64,000 nt of DNA from Tyto alba (lineage: Eukaryota; Chordata; Aves; Strigiformes; Tytonidae), in NCBI RefSeq assembly GCF_018691265.1, contig NW_024881313.1:37007518-37071517 (forward strand), in the 5' to 3' direction. Below are positions 23,698-35,812 of the stretch, piece after piece. The translations under genes and the position numbers were made by a program. Below the pieces are notes generated by a model. The model saw only the letters and a list, made by a program, of their open reading frames with translations, had not been told where the DNA came from and searched no databases. Each line of letters opens with the position of its first letter. The first letter of the stretch is position 1.

Positions 23698-26600
23698 CAA
23701 CTGGCTGAAACGAAGAGGAGAGGGACAGGAAGAAAGAATCATTTGCAGTCACAGTGAATCATTTTATATGAGCTGAAATTAAATGTTTCATTAATTTAAG
23801 GGGATTAAACCAGTTATCTTTAAGGTCAAATTTCAATCAAAACAGCTTTCTCAAAATGAAATAGCAAAATATTTTGTTTAGCAAATCTGAGTGTATCACT
23901 TTGCTATTCACATTTTTTTTCAACATTTTTCAAGCCAAAGGTATTTGCCAAATTTGATCAAGAGCCAGACATAGCCTTAATTCCCTAAACTTTATTTTCC
24001 AATAAATTTACTGCATAGTTTACTGAAATATTTACAGGACCTAAAGCCACAAGTCTCTTTCCTGAGGCTTGTAATAATTATAGTTTGTAGAGAGCACATA
24101 AACAAAAGCACATAAACAAAAAATTGTTTATGAAGACACAAGTCAGCTGTAAATTCACTGAAGCCTATGTCTTGGGATAAGTGAAAGAAAAAACCAAAAC
24201 GTCTCTATGTTAATGCTCAGCATTCACCGATGAATGTTAATTTACAAGCAATACGCTGCATGCTGTGCTTCTTCAGGCGGGAAGTGTGAGCAGACCTTTT
24301 TGCTCCTACACTTCATTTTCTCAAGAGCTATAAAATTGCAATTTATCTCTGGAATAAACCTAACCTCTGAAAAAAATGATTTCTTATTCACTTCTTTGTA
24401 CAAGGTATTAATAGTTCTTACTAGCTGCCATCTTCAGCCTGCTGAGCAATCAATAATTACGGCCCTCTTTACACATTTAACAATAAACATCTATAATGAA
24501 TGGCAGTAGCAAAGGTTACTATCATTTGAGAACTCCCCATAGGATTGGTTTTAAATATCATAATTCCATCTGCTCCCTCTCCTTATTCATCGCAAAGGAG
24601 CATTTCTGTAGCTCACAGTGATGTGCTGGAATCCAAGCAATGTCTTTCTTGTTAATGATAACAATCATGGAGAGGCAAAATATATTTAAATTCCTTTCTG
24701 AAATACTTTTATGAACACCAGTGCAGGCAATAGGAAGAGGTTGCCCCAGTGTTTTCATAAAGGCATGAAAGGAAATAGAAATGGTTTCTAAATTAGATAA
24801 TTGCCTATGGAGGTTTTCCTAATTAATATCAGTGATTTGTTCCAAATCAGCTAATGCAGTAAATGCTGCCAAGTCTGTAAAGCCAAAGGGTTACTAATGG
24901 CTGAACAATACATAGGTGATTTTAAAACCTCAGTGAGGTTTGAGTCATTCCACCTCTCAATGAAATCAAATATTTCCACAAAAAGAAGAGCAGCCATTTG
25001 AAGTTCAGGGGCTGGAGAAGACACTGGGATGCCTGGATTAATGACCTCCATCCATTCAACTTCTCAGAGAGGTCTGACTGCATGGACTCACTCGGGAGAA
25101 GGTATCTGACAGTGAATGGCATTTTATGCCATCATAGATCTCCAGATGCCAGCAAGCAAAACCAGACAAGTTCAATGTTTAAATATAAAATCAGTTCACA
25201 ACTATAAGGCAATTAATAGCGCTGCCTGAAGTCACGTGGTAATGGTTTTTCCTAACTGGGAAATGTGTTTTGCAAAATCACATCATTCTCAGTGACATTT
25301 GCACTGATTATTTTTTCAGGAAAAATGCACATCTCTATTTTCTACTTTGGTCAGCACCACTTGTTTCCTACTTTACTCCAAGAAAGACCTTCAGACACCT
25401 GACTCGCACTGCAACGTGTGGGGTTTGACCAACCAAAAGCATACAGAGCTTCCTCCAAGCCATATGGGAAAGGTTTGTGAGTTTGCCTTAAAAGCACCAT
25501 GTATCCCTATTTTTCATGTCAGATGGAGCCGATTCTAAATTAAACTTCTGAAGATTTCTATTCTGAGGAGGGGAGGAAGAAAGCTTGTCTGTGTCATCAG
25601 AGAGCAGCGCAGACAAATACAACTGTTTTGGCCTTAGAAATGGTGAAGCTGTGCTGAAATTCACCTGCTCCTATAGAAATGCCGGCTGGGTTGAAGCCAT
25701 GCCTACCTGCGCTGAGACCATGGTCCTGGGAGAGACGCAATGAAAGCAGCAACATGCTTTGCAGATGAACCCTAGGTAAAGCAGTAAAAAACTCATTAAA
25801 TTAGCAAACGACACAATGGTGGAAATGGGCATTTTGTCTCTTAACAATGCAACTTTTCTATGGAAACAAGGATAATGACTTTCTTATACATTTTAAGCAT
25901 GTGTGTAGAGTGATGCACCCAGCCGGTAAGGGCCCTGTTATGGTCTGTTAAGCTAACACATCAGGGTAATAAAATGAAGCCAAAGAGCAACAGGATGAGG
26001 ATCAAAATAAGAAGAGCTCTTCCAAAAGGCTCTTCCACCTGAGTCACTGCCATGTTACTTGGCATTTCAAACAGCATCATTGCCACGGAGTCAATAGTAG
26101 CACCTGCAGAGTAACACCAGCATAGAAACAGGGTGGTGGGGACAGAACATTTGACTGGCACAAGGATGACTACATGGGGTCCTGTGGATCAGCCAAGCCT
26201 CAACCGTAATGATTTAGTAAGAACTGAAACCCACAGTATCGTCTCCCTGTAACAATTAAAATCCCTGTATTCAGAAGTAGCTACCACTTTTAACTGTGGC
26301 TGCAATAAAATAAGTCAGGGTAAGAAATTTAAAAGACATATTTTGCTCACACAGTTAAAGTTGAATACATTTGCACTTTCAGAATTAAACATTTCTTATT
26401 TCTCACTTAAGTTTTAGCATGTTTTCTGCAGTGAATCAATGGCTGTGAGATTGCCTTAGCTAAGAACTACTGGGAGTGGAAAGTAAAGCTCTCTATCCAA
26501 CTAGTGTCATGAATAATGTGTGCATGTGCTCTCACATATACCCATGTGTGCTGTTGTCAGTTTTGGACATTTCAAGATTTATGAAATGTAAAATGCAATC

Positions 26601-27147
26601 CTCAAATTCTGGCAATTCTCACTAAGAATAAAATTCAAGAGTGAAAAATGTATGTGAATGTCAAAGAACAGAAAGATCCTTATCAGGGAACATGTTCAGG
26701 AAACACAAGTCATTCACTTCTTAGTCCATTTTAGGAACCTAACATCTTTACTCATCTAGCATCATTGCCTCTTTTTTCCTGATAAGTATGGAGAACACAC
26801 ACAATCACAAGATTTCTGTAAGGGACGATTTCTAAAAAACACCATCAAATAAGATTTTCCCAACATCTGTGGTACCTAGTAACTACCCATTACTTCATAA
26901 TCCTTTTGGGGAGCTGAAGCCATAACACCTGCCTAATCATGCATGCTGCAAATAGCTTGTTTGCCACAATTCTTGTTCTTAGTAGAAATGTTGTATAACT
27001 ACAAATAGCAGGTATATCAGAATGAAAGATAGCTTTAGTGAGAACTAAGATGTGGTATTCGCTGAAAGCCGATTTAAAAAAAGCAGTTCAGAAAGCTTAC
27101 TTGGGAGAAGAAGTACAGAACAGACAGAGACATTCAGTTAAAAATTT

Positions 27148-27235
27148 GGCATCAGAGTCAGTTCAAAGTATGGCTCTTCCACAGACATAATCTGCAACCT
27201 CAGACAAATAATTTAATTTCTATGTATGTTACAAC
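27148..27235 (+). mobile_element. MIR-like SINE fragment
   Basis: ATCAGAGTCAG, TTCAAAGTATGGCTCTTCCAC, ATCTGCAACCTCAGACAAAT and AATTTAATTTCTATGT follow MIR blocks in order (GAGTCAGACTG, TTCAAATCCTGGCTCTGCCAC, GTGTGACCTTGGGCAAG, CTTAACCTCTCTGTG). It is strongly diverged, as expected of an old amniote SINE. Confidence 0.5.
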
Positions 27236-30200
27236 TAGATCATTTTTTACCCCAACTGCTGTCTGTCTAGACATCTATGAACACAGTAGTTTTCAAACTG
27301 TGAAACAGAGATAGGGCCCATTCCTATCTTCCACCCAGTCTGTCCTGGATATGCAAAAAACACCAAAAAAAGCATTCAGGGTCTCAGTGTCTTGTTAGGA
27401 CCTCTATCTAAATTTCTGCACGGCTGAGGTCTGAGGCTTCAGTCATCTAAGGCACAATGTGGCTGTTATTTCATCAATATACACTCAGGATCCAGGTCTT
27501 GGCCAAGGACACTACCAGAATACGAACAAACCACAACAGGAAGGGATTTGCTTCTTCTCTACATTTCATCTATCTGTGCTAGTATGCAATATTGCATAAA
27601 GAGAACATGACTCAGTCTGTAGAGGCTGGATGCTATGGGAAAATCAGATGGGAAATACCAAGGATGATATCCAAGGGGAAGGCATGCTGGGCTAAATCAA
27701 AGTTACACATCTCAGCTATTTTTGGTCAAATCACAGTGTCTGACAGGAGAGATGTAATACAACCATTTTTGTCTCTTTAAACCAACAACTTTAAGATTTC
27801 TTTTCATAAGAGCTTTCAAATTTCTTTGGAAAAACAACTGATAGCTATAAACATGATATATTTTCAGCAGTTTTATGTGAGGACATCAATTAAGGCAGGA
27901 CAGTGTTATTATAATATTTAACTATAAAGCCTAACAAACATCATTTCAGTCAATCACTGTTTACTTTCAAACTTATATACTTGAGTGTAAACAAAAATTT
28001 GTTTTCTTCCAGGATCTACCATCTATTGTATGCTCCATGCATAGCACCAGGGATTAGGCTGAATCTCAGGCCAAAGGTTCAATCTTTGGGTTCCTGAAGT
28101 TAAATGGATAAAGTAAAAACTAAATATTTGAACAGCCACTTAAGATCATGGGTGCTTGAGGCACCCAGGCTTTCATATTTAGCAGAAGCTGGAGCATGGC
28201 AACTTTTGCAAGTGGGAGAGAGTTAAATACCAAAATGGAAACAAATGCTTTAAGTGATGATCCTCCTCCCATTCCATATCTCTCAGCCCTCCATTCCGAG
28301 TACAATCTCAGATCCTCCAGCACTGGCTCCTCTTTACCTCCCCCTCAAATCCCTAATCCTACAATATCATGGATTTCCCATGTAGCCAACATCTCTAATC
28401 TGTCTGAAATTATCATAAAGACTACTCCTAAAATAGGAAGATGTTAAATGCTAATATCTAATACTAGAAATCTTATTCCCAATAGGTCAAGACTTCCCGA
28501 AATAGCTGCACCCTGCAAAGAAAGCAAGTGATTTGCCAGATAGTCATAAACAGAATTTTACATTGCATCTCCAACTCCTGGCCTGTGAGCATTCTAAATC
28601 AATGTTTCCTAATCTGGACATATCAATGTTTCATATTCCTAGTAAAACCTAGCACCCTTTAAGCCTCAGAACAGCTTGACCCAGTTAAGTGGAACAGTTC
28701 CAAAGAGGATTTCAAAGTTTCTTTAAATTTGCTGGATTTTTTTTTCTTTTAACTCATCCAGTATTTTACAGGAGAGGAGCAGAATACTTGTTTATTAGAA
28801 AGTAGATTGCCATGTTAGTTTCTTTTTGTGAATAAAGGATCTCTATGTGGAGCTATTCTTATCTTGTATTTGCCCAGACATACTTTCCACTGTGCTGGGC
28901 AAAACCTTAGAGAAAAATGTATTTTTTTTTTTAAGCAATTTCAAAAGTATATTAAGGGAAACCTTACTCTGCAGATTCCTTTGTGAGCGGATAATGTGTA
29001 CTTAAATTGTACTTTTCATAATGGACTGGAACCTCTAGCAGCAGTTAAATTGTGAACTGGTTCATGTATGGGGCATCCTTTATATTTGCCGATTTGAAGC
29101 ACTATTATTTTAATTTCTTCAAATATTCAGAAACACTCTAAACAAAAATTAAAAAGATCGTTTTACTACCAGACCCTCAAGAGCAGTGTAAGGCACTCTA
29201 GGAAAATCGTATAGGTGACTGGAGGACATTCTCCACAGGTTTGAGGTCTGGCATTTGGAGATTGCTCTCTCAATCAAAAACAAGACAAACAACAAAAAAA
29301 AAATCATTCCTAGCTCATGATTAGGGGATGAGTAGACAACAGATCTGGTCCTACACCAAGACCTCCTGAGCAAACCGGGCAGAGCCCCAGAGGAGCAGCT
29401 AACACAAGCTCCAGGGTCAAGTGCTGGGCAAGCATTGGGCTTGCACTGAAAGAAGAGTTAACTAGAAAATGAAATTACAGAGCACTCAGGGACTGTGTGG
29501 GGTCTCAGTCATGTAACACTTGGTGAAATGAGAGCAGCACACTGCAGAGCTGAGCTCATCCCAGCAGCATTCTTTTCCCTAGTATAATCAGGGGGAGGAG
29601 AAGGAAAACCCCATGCTTTTTAAAGTATTGTCCAACAGCGATGTTGTTCTGCCAGCAAACTTCCCAACAAGCCGTAGGCAAGTTATATGGGAAGATTTAG
29701 ATCCTTGTAAGTTTAGAAGAGAGGTAATCTTTAATCATACAAGTGGAGGTGGTGGGGAACACTGGTGAGAGAGAGAGCACAGCAGTGGCAAGGCTGGGGC
29801 TTGTTCGCAAAGGCAGCAATTTCATGCTGCTCTGTGTGAACAAATCTACATGTTCAATTAATTTAGCACCAGCACATGCAGCTCAGAATTTTCACCTGAG
29901 ATGGAAATAAATGATTCCACACTCCCTAACACTAACACTCAATTTCTTGTGCTGCCAGTGGACTTGATTTGTAAGAACACAAGGTCAAAATAAAGAGTGT
30001 GGGTGTATTGCTCCGAGCGAGCGTCAAACATACGAACCTCCAGAGTATAAAAATGAGAAGCCTTGACAAGAGAGATTGAAATAGAAGGAGCAGACTGCAG
30101 ATAAATTCCACTTTACCTCTATAAATGCAAATAAAATTCACTACTGTTCATATAAAACAAAGAAAATACCCAAGTGAGGATCTACATATTTCTTACTTAA

Positions 30201-33200
30201 CAGACGATTTTTTCTCTTAATACTCTCCTTATGCCTGACCTTGATTACCATAAATTACTATGCAGGCAGATGTAGGTGTACAGCAAAAAGGGCCTGGGTT
30301 CAATTCTCAGGTGTCACTAACAAATACGGTCTTGCGGTCTCACCCTGAGCAATCTGGATGCTGGTTGAGGTGCAGTTCCCACTTGCAAACAGTAAATCAA
30401 ATAATTGAACTAAACAACGCTTTATTGAGGGAAGAAAAGGCCAACAGGGAGACGAGCAGGTAAGTATGTGACAACCAACAAGCATTTTCTGGAGTGCAGT
30501 GGTACTTCTGCAAAACCATCCTCTTGTTTTCAGGTGAGACAACTGCCAGCCCACTGCCCACTGCCCTCCTCTTGTAGTAACACAGTGTTCCCAGTTGACA
30601 AATGCCTGTCTCTGATCCAGTCAACCCTCCTCGATAGGAGACCTTCAGTGAAGATACAGCTGACATAATAGCATGAGGTGTCCATGGTTGATACCATCAA
30701 GACCCTCCATTACCTCGTTCCACTGTTTCCTGGCTTTTGTGCTAAAAAGGCCACACAGAGAGAAGACATAGCCCATGCTACTCGGTGAGGACCATGTTTT
30801 TCAAGTCTTGTTTAACCTAAGGCATCTAACTACAGCCTTAGCTAGGTTGCCCACAGCCTGATCTCACTTCTGCATAGCCAGTTCTCCAAACTTTTACATG
30901 TTGCTTTACTAAATCTGTCTTTTGTGATTCAGCTTGTCTCCTTTTTTAAGAAGGAACGCTTTCCAGATATGAGAAAAGATAACCCACAAACTGAGTACAT
31001 CTTAAGGTCTTTCCCTTGGGTCCTTCTCTCTGACACATCAAAACCCTCCTGGTCAGGATTCCCATGCACCTGGAGCTCTCTTTCAAGGTCTGGTCTCATC
31101 ACTCAGGACTGCATTGGAACACTGTATTCTGGTTCAGGGTTGCTGCACAATGTTTGCTCTAAAATCTCCCCTTCCCTTCTCTTCCAGCTATAGTTTCTCA
31201 TCTATAGTTTACTGGCATTGCAGAATTGACTTTTAATTACTGATTTAAATGTTCTTTATAATTTGATGACATTTGCCAGTTCCTCCCTTTAAAAATTCCT
31301 TGAAATCTTCATTGCTTTCTGTCCTCTGAGAGCTGCTTTCACAGTGCTTAACATGAAACCATCTTCCAGTCAGACCACACGGACTCTTCACTTCTTATCA
31401 GACTCAATGAAGTCTCCAAACATGAAACCTTGTCCATTTTCACCCCCAAAAATTCCGGTAAAAGACAGCCTCTTTCCCTTGCTAACCTCAGACTACTCTG
31501 GCCAAACAGTGACATGTATAATCCAGGCAGTGCTGTGGCTCCAAGGTCACTTGGAGAGGTGGCCGTCTGGGCAGAGAAACATTTGTAGAGTCCTTTTTAG
31601 TCTCCAACTTAAGCCAGGATGGCTGGAGTAGAAAGACAGCTTCATTACCCTGCTCCAACCACGAGGCTCTCCTGCAGACCTTTAGAAAATACTCCAGATG
31701 TCTTTTGTCTCCTGGGATATTCAGTCATATTAAGGAATACTAGTCAATGATTTAGAAATGCACCAATTTATTTTCAAGACAACCCCCAAAATGACCTTTA
31801 CTTTTAATGTTTCAGTTTGTCATGTGCATTAGCAGCAAATTATTTCCTCTTGCTGCACAACAGCCCTTCGCTCTATTAACTATCCTTTATGCCTTTTTTT
31901 ACCTTACTCTAGCAATGCAGAGGGAAGTGCTGATACAAGACAGCCTGACAAGCTGTCAGATTCTTAATTCATGCTTAAAAGTGGTAAGTGGAGGCTGGAA
32001 GCATTATTTCCACAGGCTGAAAGAATGGAGCTGAGATAAACCCATGCTGATAAACCCTCCACCAGAAACGATCTCAAAAGGGATTATTTTCAACAAAATA
32101 TCAGGCCTGACCTTCAGCTTGGCAAACTGCATAATCCTTTTCCCTCCAGCATCAGTTTCTCTGTATCACTTGCCCAAGGACATGCATTTCACAGTGTTCA
32201 AAGTACCCTCACATCACTGTTGGGGAAGCTTGCCAAACCTCTGCCCACTGTCTTCTCAGAAACATGAGTAGTCCCAGGGTGCGAAGGAGCTGTTTCTGCC
32301 TCTTGAAATCAGCAGAATTATTTCCAAACGTTGCCACGTTGTTCTTCTGCTTTTCGAAGCAGATTTGGTCCTCCGGCAGCCACATGTCTCTTTGACAGGC
32401 AGATGTCCCAAGAATGAAAATCAAGAAGTGGTATCTGTGAAGCTCAAGTTCCTCCAGATTTGCAGCCTGTTTCTCTTGCACCATCCCACCACAACCAAGA
32501 CAGCTGCCCCAGTCCTCCCCACCCGTCCCAAGACTGAAAATGCTTTGGTTAATCCAGAATTCCACACATGCTAACTGGAAAGCCACAGTCGCTGAAAATA
32601 AAGTAAAAGGCTGAGCACTTCCTGCTTTTTTCTTAGTGACCATTAATTTGGGTTTCTCACCCTCACCCAGGTGCTAATTTTCACAACACTTGAAAGAAAT
32701 TATCACTTAAACCTCAAAATGATCTCTCAAACTTGTTTTCTTTATTTTCAAAAATTATTAGAAGGAAAACAGGCAGACGTGGACAGATGCACGCATAACC
32801 TTAAAAGGCTGAGTTTGCTTAGAGATTCAGCTGAAATACCACTTTCACTCTGGATCCCCAATATCTGTTGAATTTACCTGGGTTTAGATGACGAAAAAGT
32901 CTGAAATTTCCACATATTTGAACAAGTCTGAGTGGAATCCAACTGTTTCAAATACATTTTGGTTTGTGTGTTTGGCATTTTTCTGACCTATGTGTCAATG
33001 TGAAATCCTTTGCCACAATAGAGAGGGGGAAGGCAAATTCACTGAACTAAAAAATGGAAGGAAAATGAGGTGTGAACATTTATATTGAACTCATAGGAAA
33101 GTTTTCAAGTGATAAATGGCACTGAGGAGGCAGGGAGTTCCTTCGCAGTTAGGCAAACATATCAAGGATGTTCTTAATGTATTTGATCCTGCCTCTGTAT

Positions 33201-34528
33201 TCAGGGGTGAATGACAGGACAGAGTGGTCACTGCCATCCCTACATTTCAATGATTCCAGATTTCAAATGCTGCCACTAAACTTCTATTTCCCCAGTCCTG
33301 TGTTTGTATCAGCTCTTCTCTTTTAGGCTTTTCTCTGTTGTTGTATCTATGTCACCCTTGGATATCAAAAAATGTGCCCTGTCCTCATTTTCATGCTTCT
33401 CTGTTGCATATCCTCAATCTGTTAATAATGTTTTGTGCTGCACCCTGATACTGGAAACATCCACTCTTCCTTCCCATAAGACACAGCTTCTCTTTTGGTG
33501 TGTTTTTCTCCATGCTTATTGTCAAAAGATTACTCACCTCTTGGGATAGGCCTGTCATTTAATCTCTCCTCTCCAGACCTGCCTGTACTGAAGTCTTTCC
33601 TCTTGTCATGTACTACACAAATGATGTCTATCTTCTGGAGACTGAAATGGTTCCATTTTACCCTTGGTGCTGGAGAGGACACACAACATGACATTCATCA
33701 GATCAGTCTGCGTGACCTAGTGCATCCTTTCTTAGTTTAGGAAATCAGAAGCATTAACATTTTCATGCAGACCCTAAAGCTTTTTTTGCCATAAATACTG
33801 TGGAAAGCCAATTTTAAGTTTATGCCCCAAGGATGAGGCTGCTTCTTGAAATATAACATCTCTGATGTAATTAAAGTGACCATACTATGAACAAAACCAC
33901 AGAAAAATTGATCTCACTGAAGGAAAACAGGGAAAGTGTTTAGCTTCAGTAGAAGCAAGACCAAACTCTACCTGTACAGAGCATTCAGCTCAGGAGAAAA
34001 TGTTAGATTATGTCCTGCAAAAAAAAGACTCGCTACTAAATCTTATATCACTTTCATTATGGACCACTGGAGTAGCAATATGTGAAGAATATGTCAAATC
34101 CAAGAGAAAAGAAGCCACACTGTAAAACAATCTCTGAACTAAGTAGAAGAAATGTGTGTGCAGAAATGCAAGGCAAAGTACAGATTGCCACGTTACAGAG
34201 AGAATGGTCACTTCATTCTTGCACTGGAGAAGTTAAATCTGCACGGACCATCTTTGCCTTCAAACACAAATTCAGAAAACACCCTTCAAAACTAAGATAA
34301 ATTCATAAATTATGTGCTATTCTGCCTCAACCACTGGTTTCTACTGCATGGATTGAATGAAGAGGATTGGTCCTTCTTCTTATTCCTATTTTGGTTTGAT
34401 TTTCATTCTTCCCAATTTTAGCTCTGCTAAGCACAGTCAGCTGGGAAGAGCATATGTTGCTACAGAAGTGCCTAACACCTAGGAGTGCCTGAGCTGCAAC
34501 AGTAATTACTTCTTCTGGCATTGTCTTG
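27236..34528. other. 7.3-kb unique non-coding stretch
   Basis: Nothing recognised. The longest frame is 144 codons on the minus strand (32209-32643) without similarity to a known family. Confidence 0.5.
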
Positions 34529-34534
34529 AATAAA
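34529..34534 (+). terminator. AATAAA followed by T-rich tract
   Basis: AATAAA on the plus strand, followed after 7 bp by T18. A T-rich downstream element is typical of functional poly(A) sites, but no transcript is evident upstream. Confidence 0.3.
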
Positions 34535-34541
34535 GCTTTTC

Positions 34542-34576
34542 TTTTTTTTTTTTTTTTTTCCCTCTGGTGCTTTATT
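34542..34576 (-). other. minus-strand AATAAA followed by A18: possible retrocopy 3' end
   Basis: On the minus strand AATAAA (34576-34571) is followed 11 nt later by eighteen A residues (34559-34542). That is the spacing of a polyadenylated mRNA end, so this could be the tail of an old processed retrocopy whose body would lie at higher coordinates (34577 onward). The minus-strand frame at 34710-34946 was not recognised. CR1 rarely mobilises poly(A) mRNAs, so such retrocopies are scarce in birds. A chance AATAAA beside a T tract is the alternative. Confidence 0.3.
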
Positions 34577-35174
34577 GTATTCTGTGTACTGCTGCAATTA
34601 GTGAGTTGTTCAGCCTTGAATGGTAGACTATTAGATCCAAACCCTATTTACAGATGATTTAAATCACAGAGTTTTAAAGTTTTAGTTTGTTCTTATGAGT
34701 AAGTTGTCATCATAACTTGTAAATCAGTTTGGTTTTGAGTTTATGCAATTTGGTATAAGTAGCATGTGCAAGTGAGGACAGGCTGCCCACCTTCAAATCA
34801 GAAGTAGTACTTATCACTGCTAACTTAGATCCCTCTAACTCTGGTAAGCAGAAAATACTATGGAAAAAGATCCTGAGAAATGAGTTTCCCTGCATAATAG
34901 TCCAGTGGGATTTTTCTGGAAGAATAAGGGAACTGGGTCTAACCATCCCTCATGCACAGAGTGACACTGCAAGGCAAATACCACAGGGATGGGAGGAAGA
35001 AAGCAAGAAAGGAGTTATCTAAATAAAAAGATAATAAGGAAACAAAAAGCCATTCTGCAGAGACCAGACCGTACCTGTGGCTTTCAGGAAAACAAGAATT
35101 GCTGTGTTGATTGCTGGGAGCTGCCAAATCCAGTAGGCTGGTGGAAGCAAGGCTGCCGCAGCTTTGTGTCCCCA
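34577..35174. other. unique non-coding stretch
   Basis: Would contain the body of a retrocopy if the A18 tail at 34542 is real, but no protein similarity is visible. Confidence 0.4.
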
Positions 35175-35812
35175 GGTCCAGCCAGTAGTGAGGCTCAGTA
35201 TATATTCCCCACAGGTACACACAAAAACACATATATACTACATGTATATATCCATATATATATACACACAACTGGTCACACAGGTCAGTGCAGGCAGAAG
35301 ATGCAGTACTCACACAAACACTGTAAGCACCAGTGGTCTCACCTTGTTTCTCCTCTTGCTAACTAGGATGGAATTCAGTGCAGTATGTATACACAAATAT
35401 ATACATAAAAATAGCAGAATACATATATTCATATAGATATTTAGTTAGTGGAATACATACACATAATGTGGCTTCGTCCAGTAACTGGGCTCAGACACTA
35501 AGTCTATCCATCTGGTGGTCCCTGGACCCCAGGCTCCTCTGTTGCTGACATCTGGACTTACAAGCCCTGGAGGGCTGCAGCCCCAGCCCAGCTGCAGGTG
35601 CTCAGACCTACACCCACACCCACTCAAACAATCTCTCCAGTAGATGGCTCAGACCTACTCAAAGACCCTCTGGTCCCTCCTGTATTTGGCCCTGGGCCAT
35701 GGTCTCTCCCACACTCAGCTCCCGGAACTTTTGTCCTACTGGACAGATAGTCTGGCTCCTTATTAGGCCTTTGTGTTTATGGTGATTAACCCTTAATCAC
35801 ACAACCTAACAC
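35175..35812 (+). repeat. dispersed CCAGTAG-type repeat, copy 2
   Basis: Contains CCAGTAGTGAGGCTCAG at 35182, CCAGTAACTGGGC at 35478 and CCAGTAGATGGCTCAGACC at 35637, and ends with TTAATCACACAACCTA at 35793-35808. The last motif matches copy 1 (13835-13850) at 15 of 16 bases, and the 23 bases at 35632-35654 match 13192-13214 at about 20 positions. Between the first two units lies an AC/AT-rich simple tract (35217-35275) and further ATAC-rich sequence. The distance from the CCAGTAACTGG unit to the end motif is about 330 bp here against about 845 bp in copy 1, so array and spacer content differ. It may be an LTR relic; the family name is unknown to me. Confidence 0.58.
35217..35275. repeat. AC/AT dinucleotide-rich tract
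   Basis: Alternating CA and TA runs inside the second dispersed repeat. Confidence 0.8.

Larger units (their letters stand above)
18842..27147. other. 8.3-kb unique stretch with T-rich tracts
   Basis: No gene or transposon recognised. It contains a T19 run (22177-22195) and a T/G-rich tract (23641-23697). The part 23750-24900 is AT-rich with many TAAT-type words and no repeat landmarks, reminiscent of conserved non-coding DNA, but conservation cannot be judged here. Confidence 0.5.
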
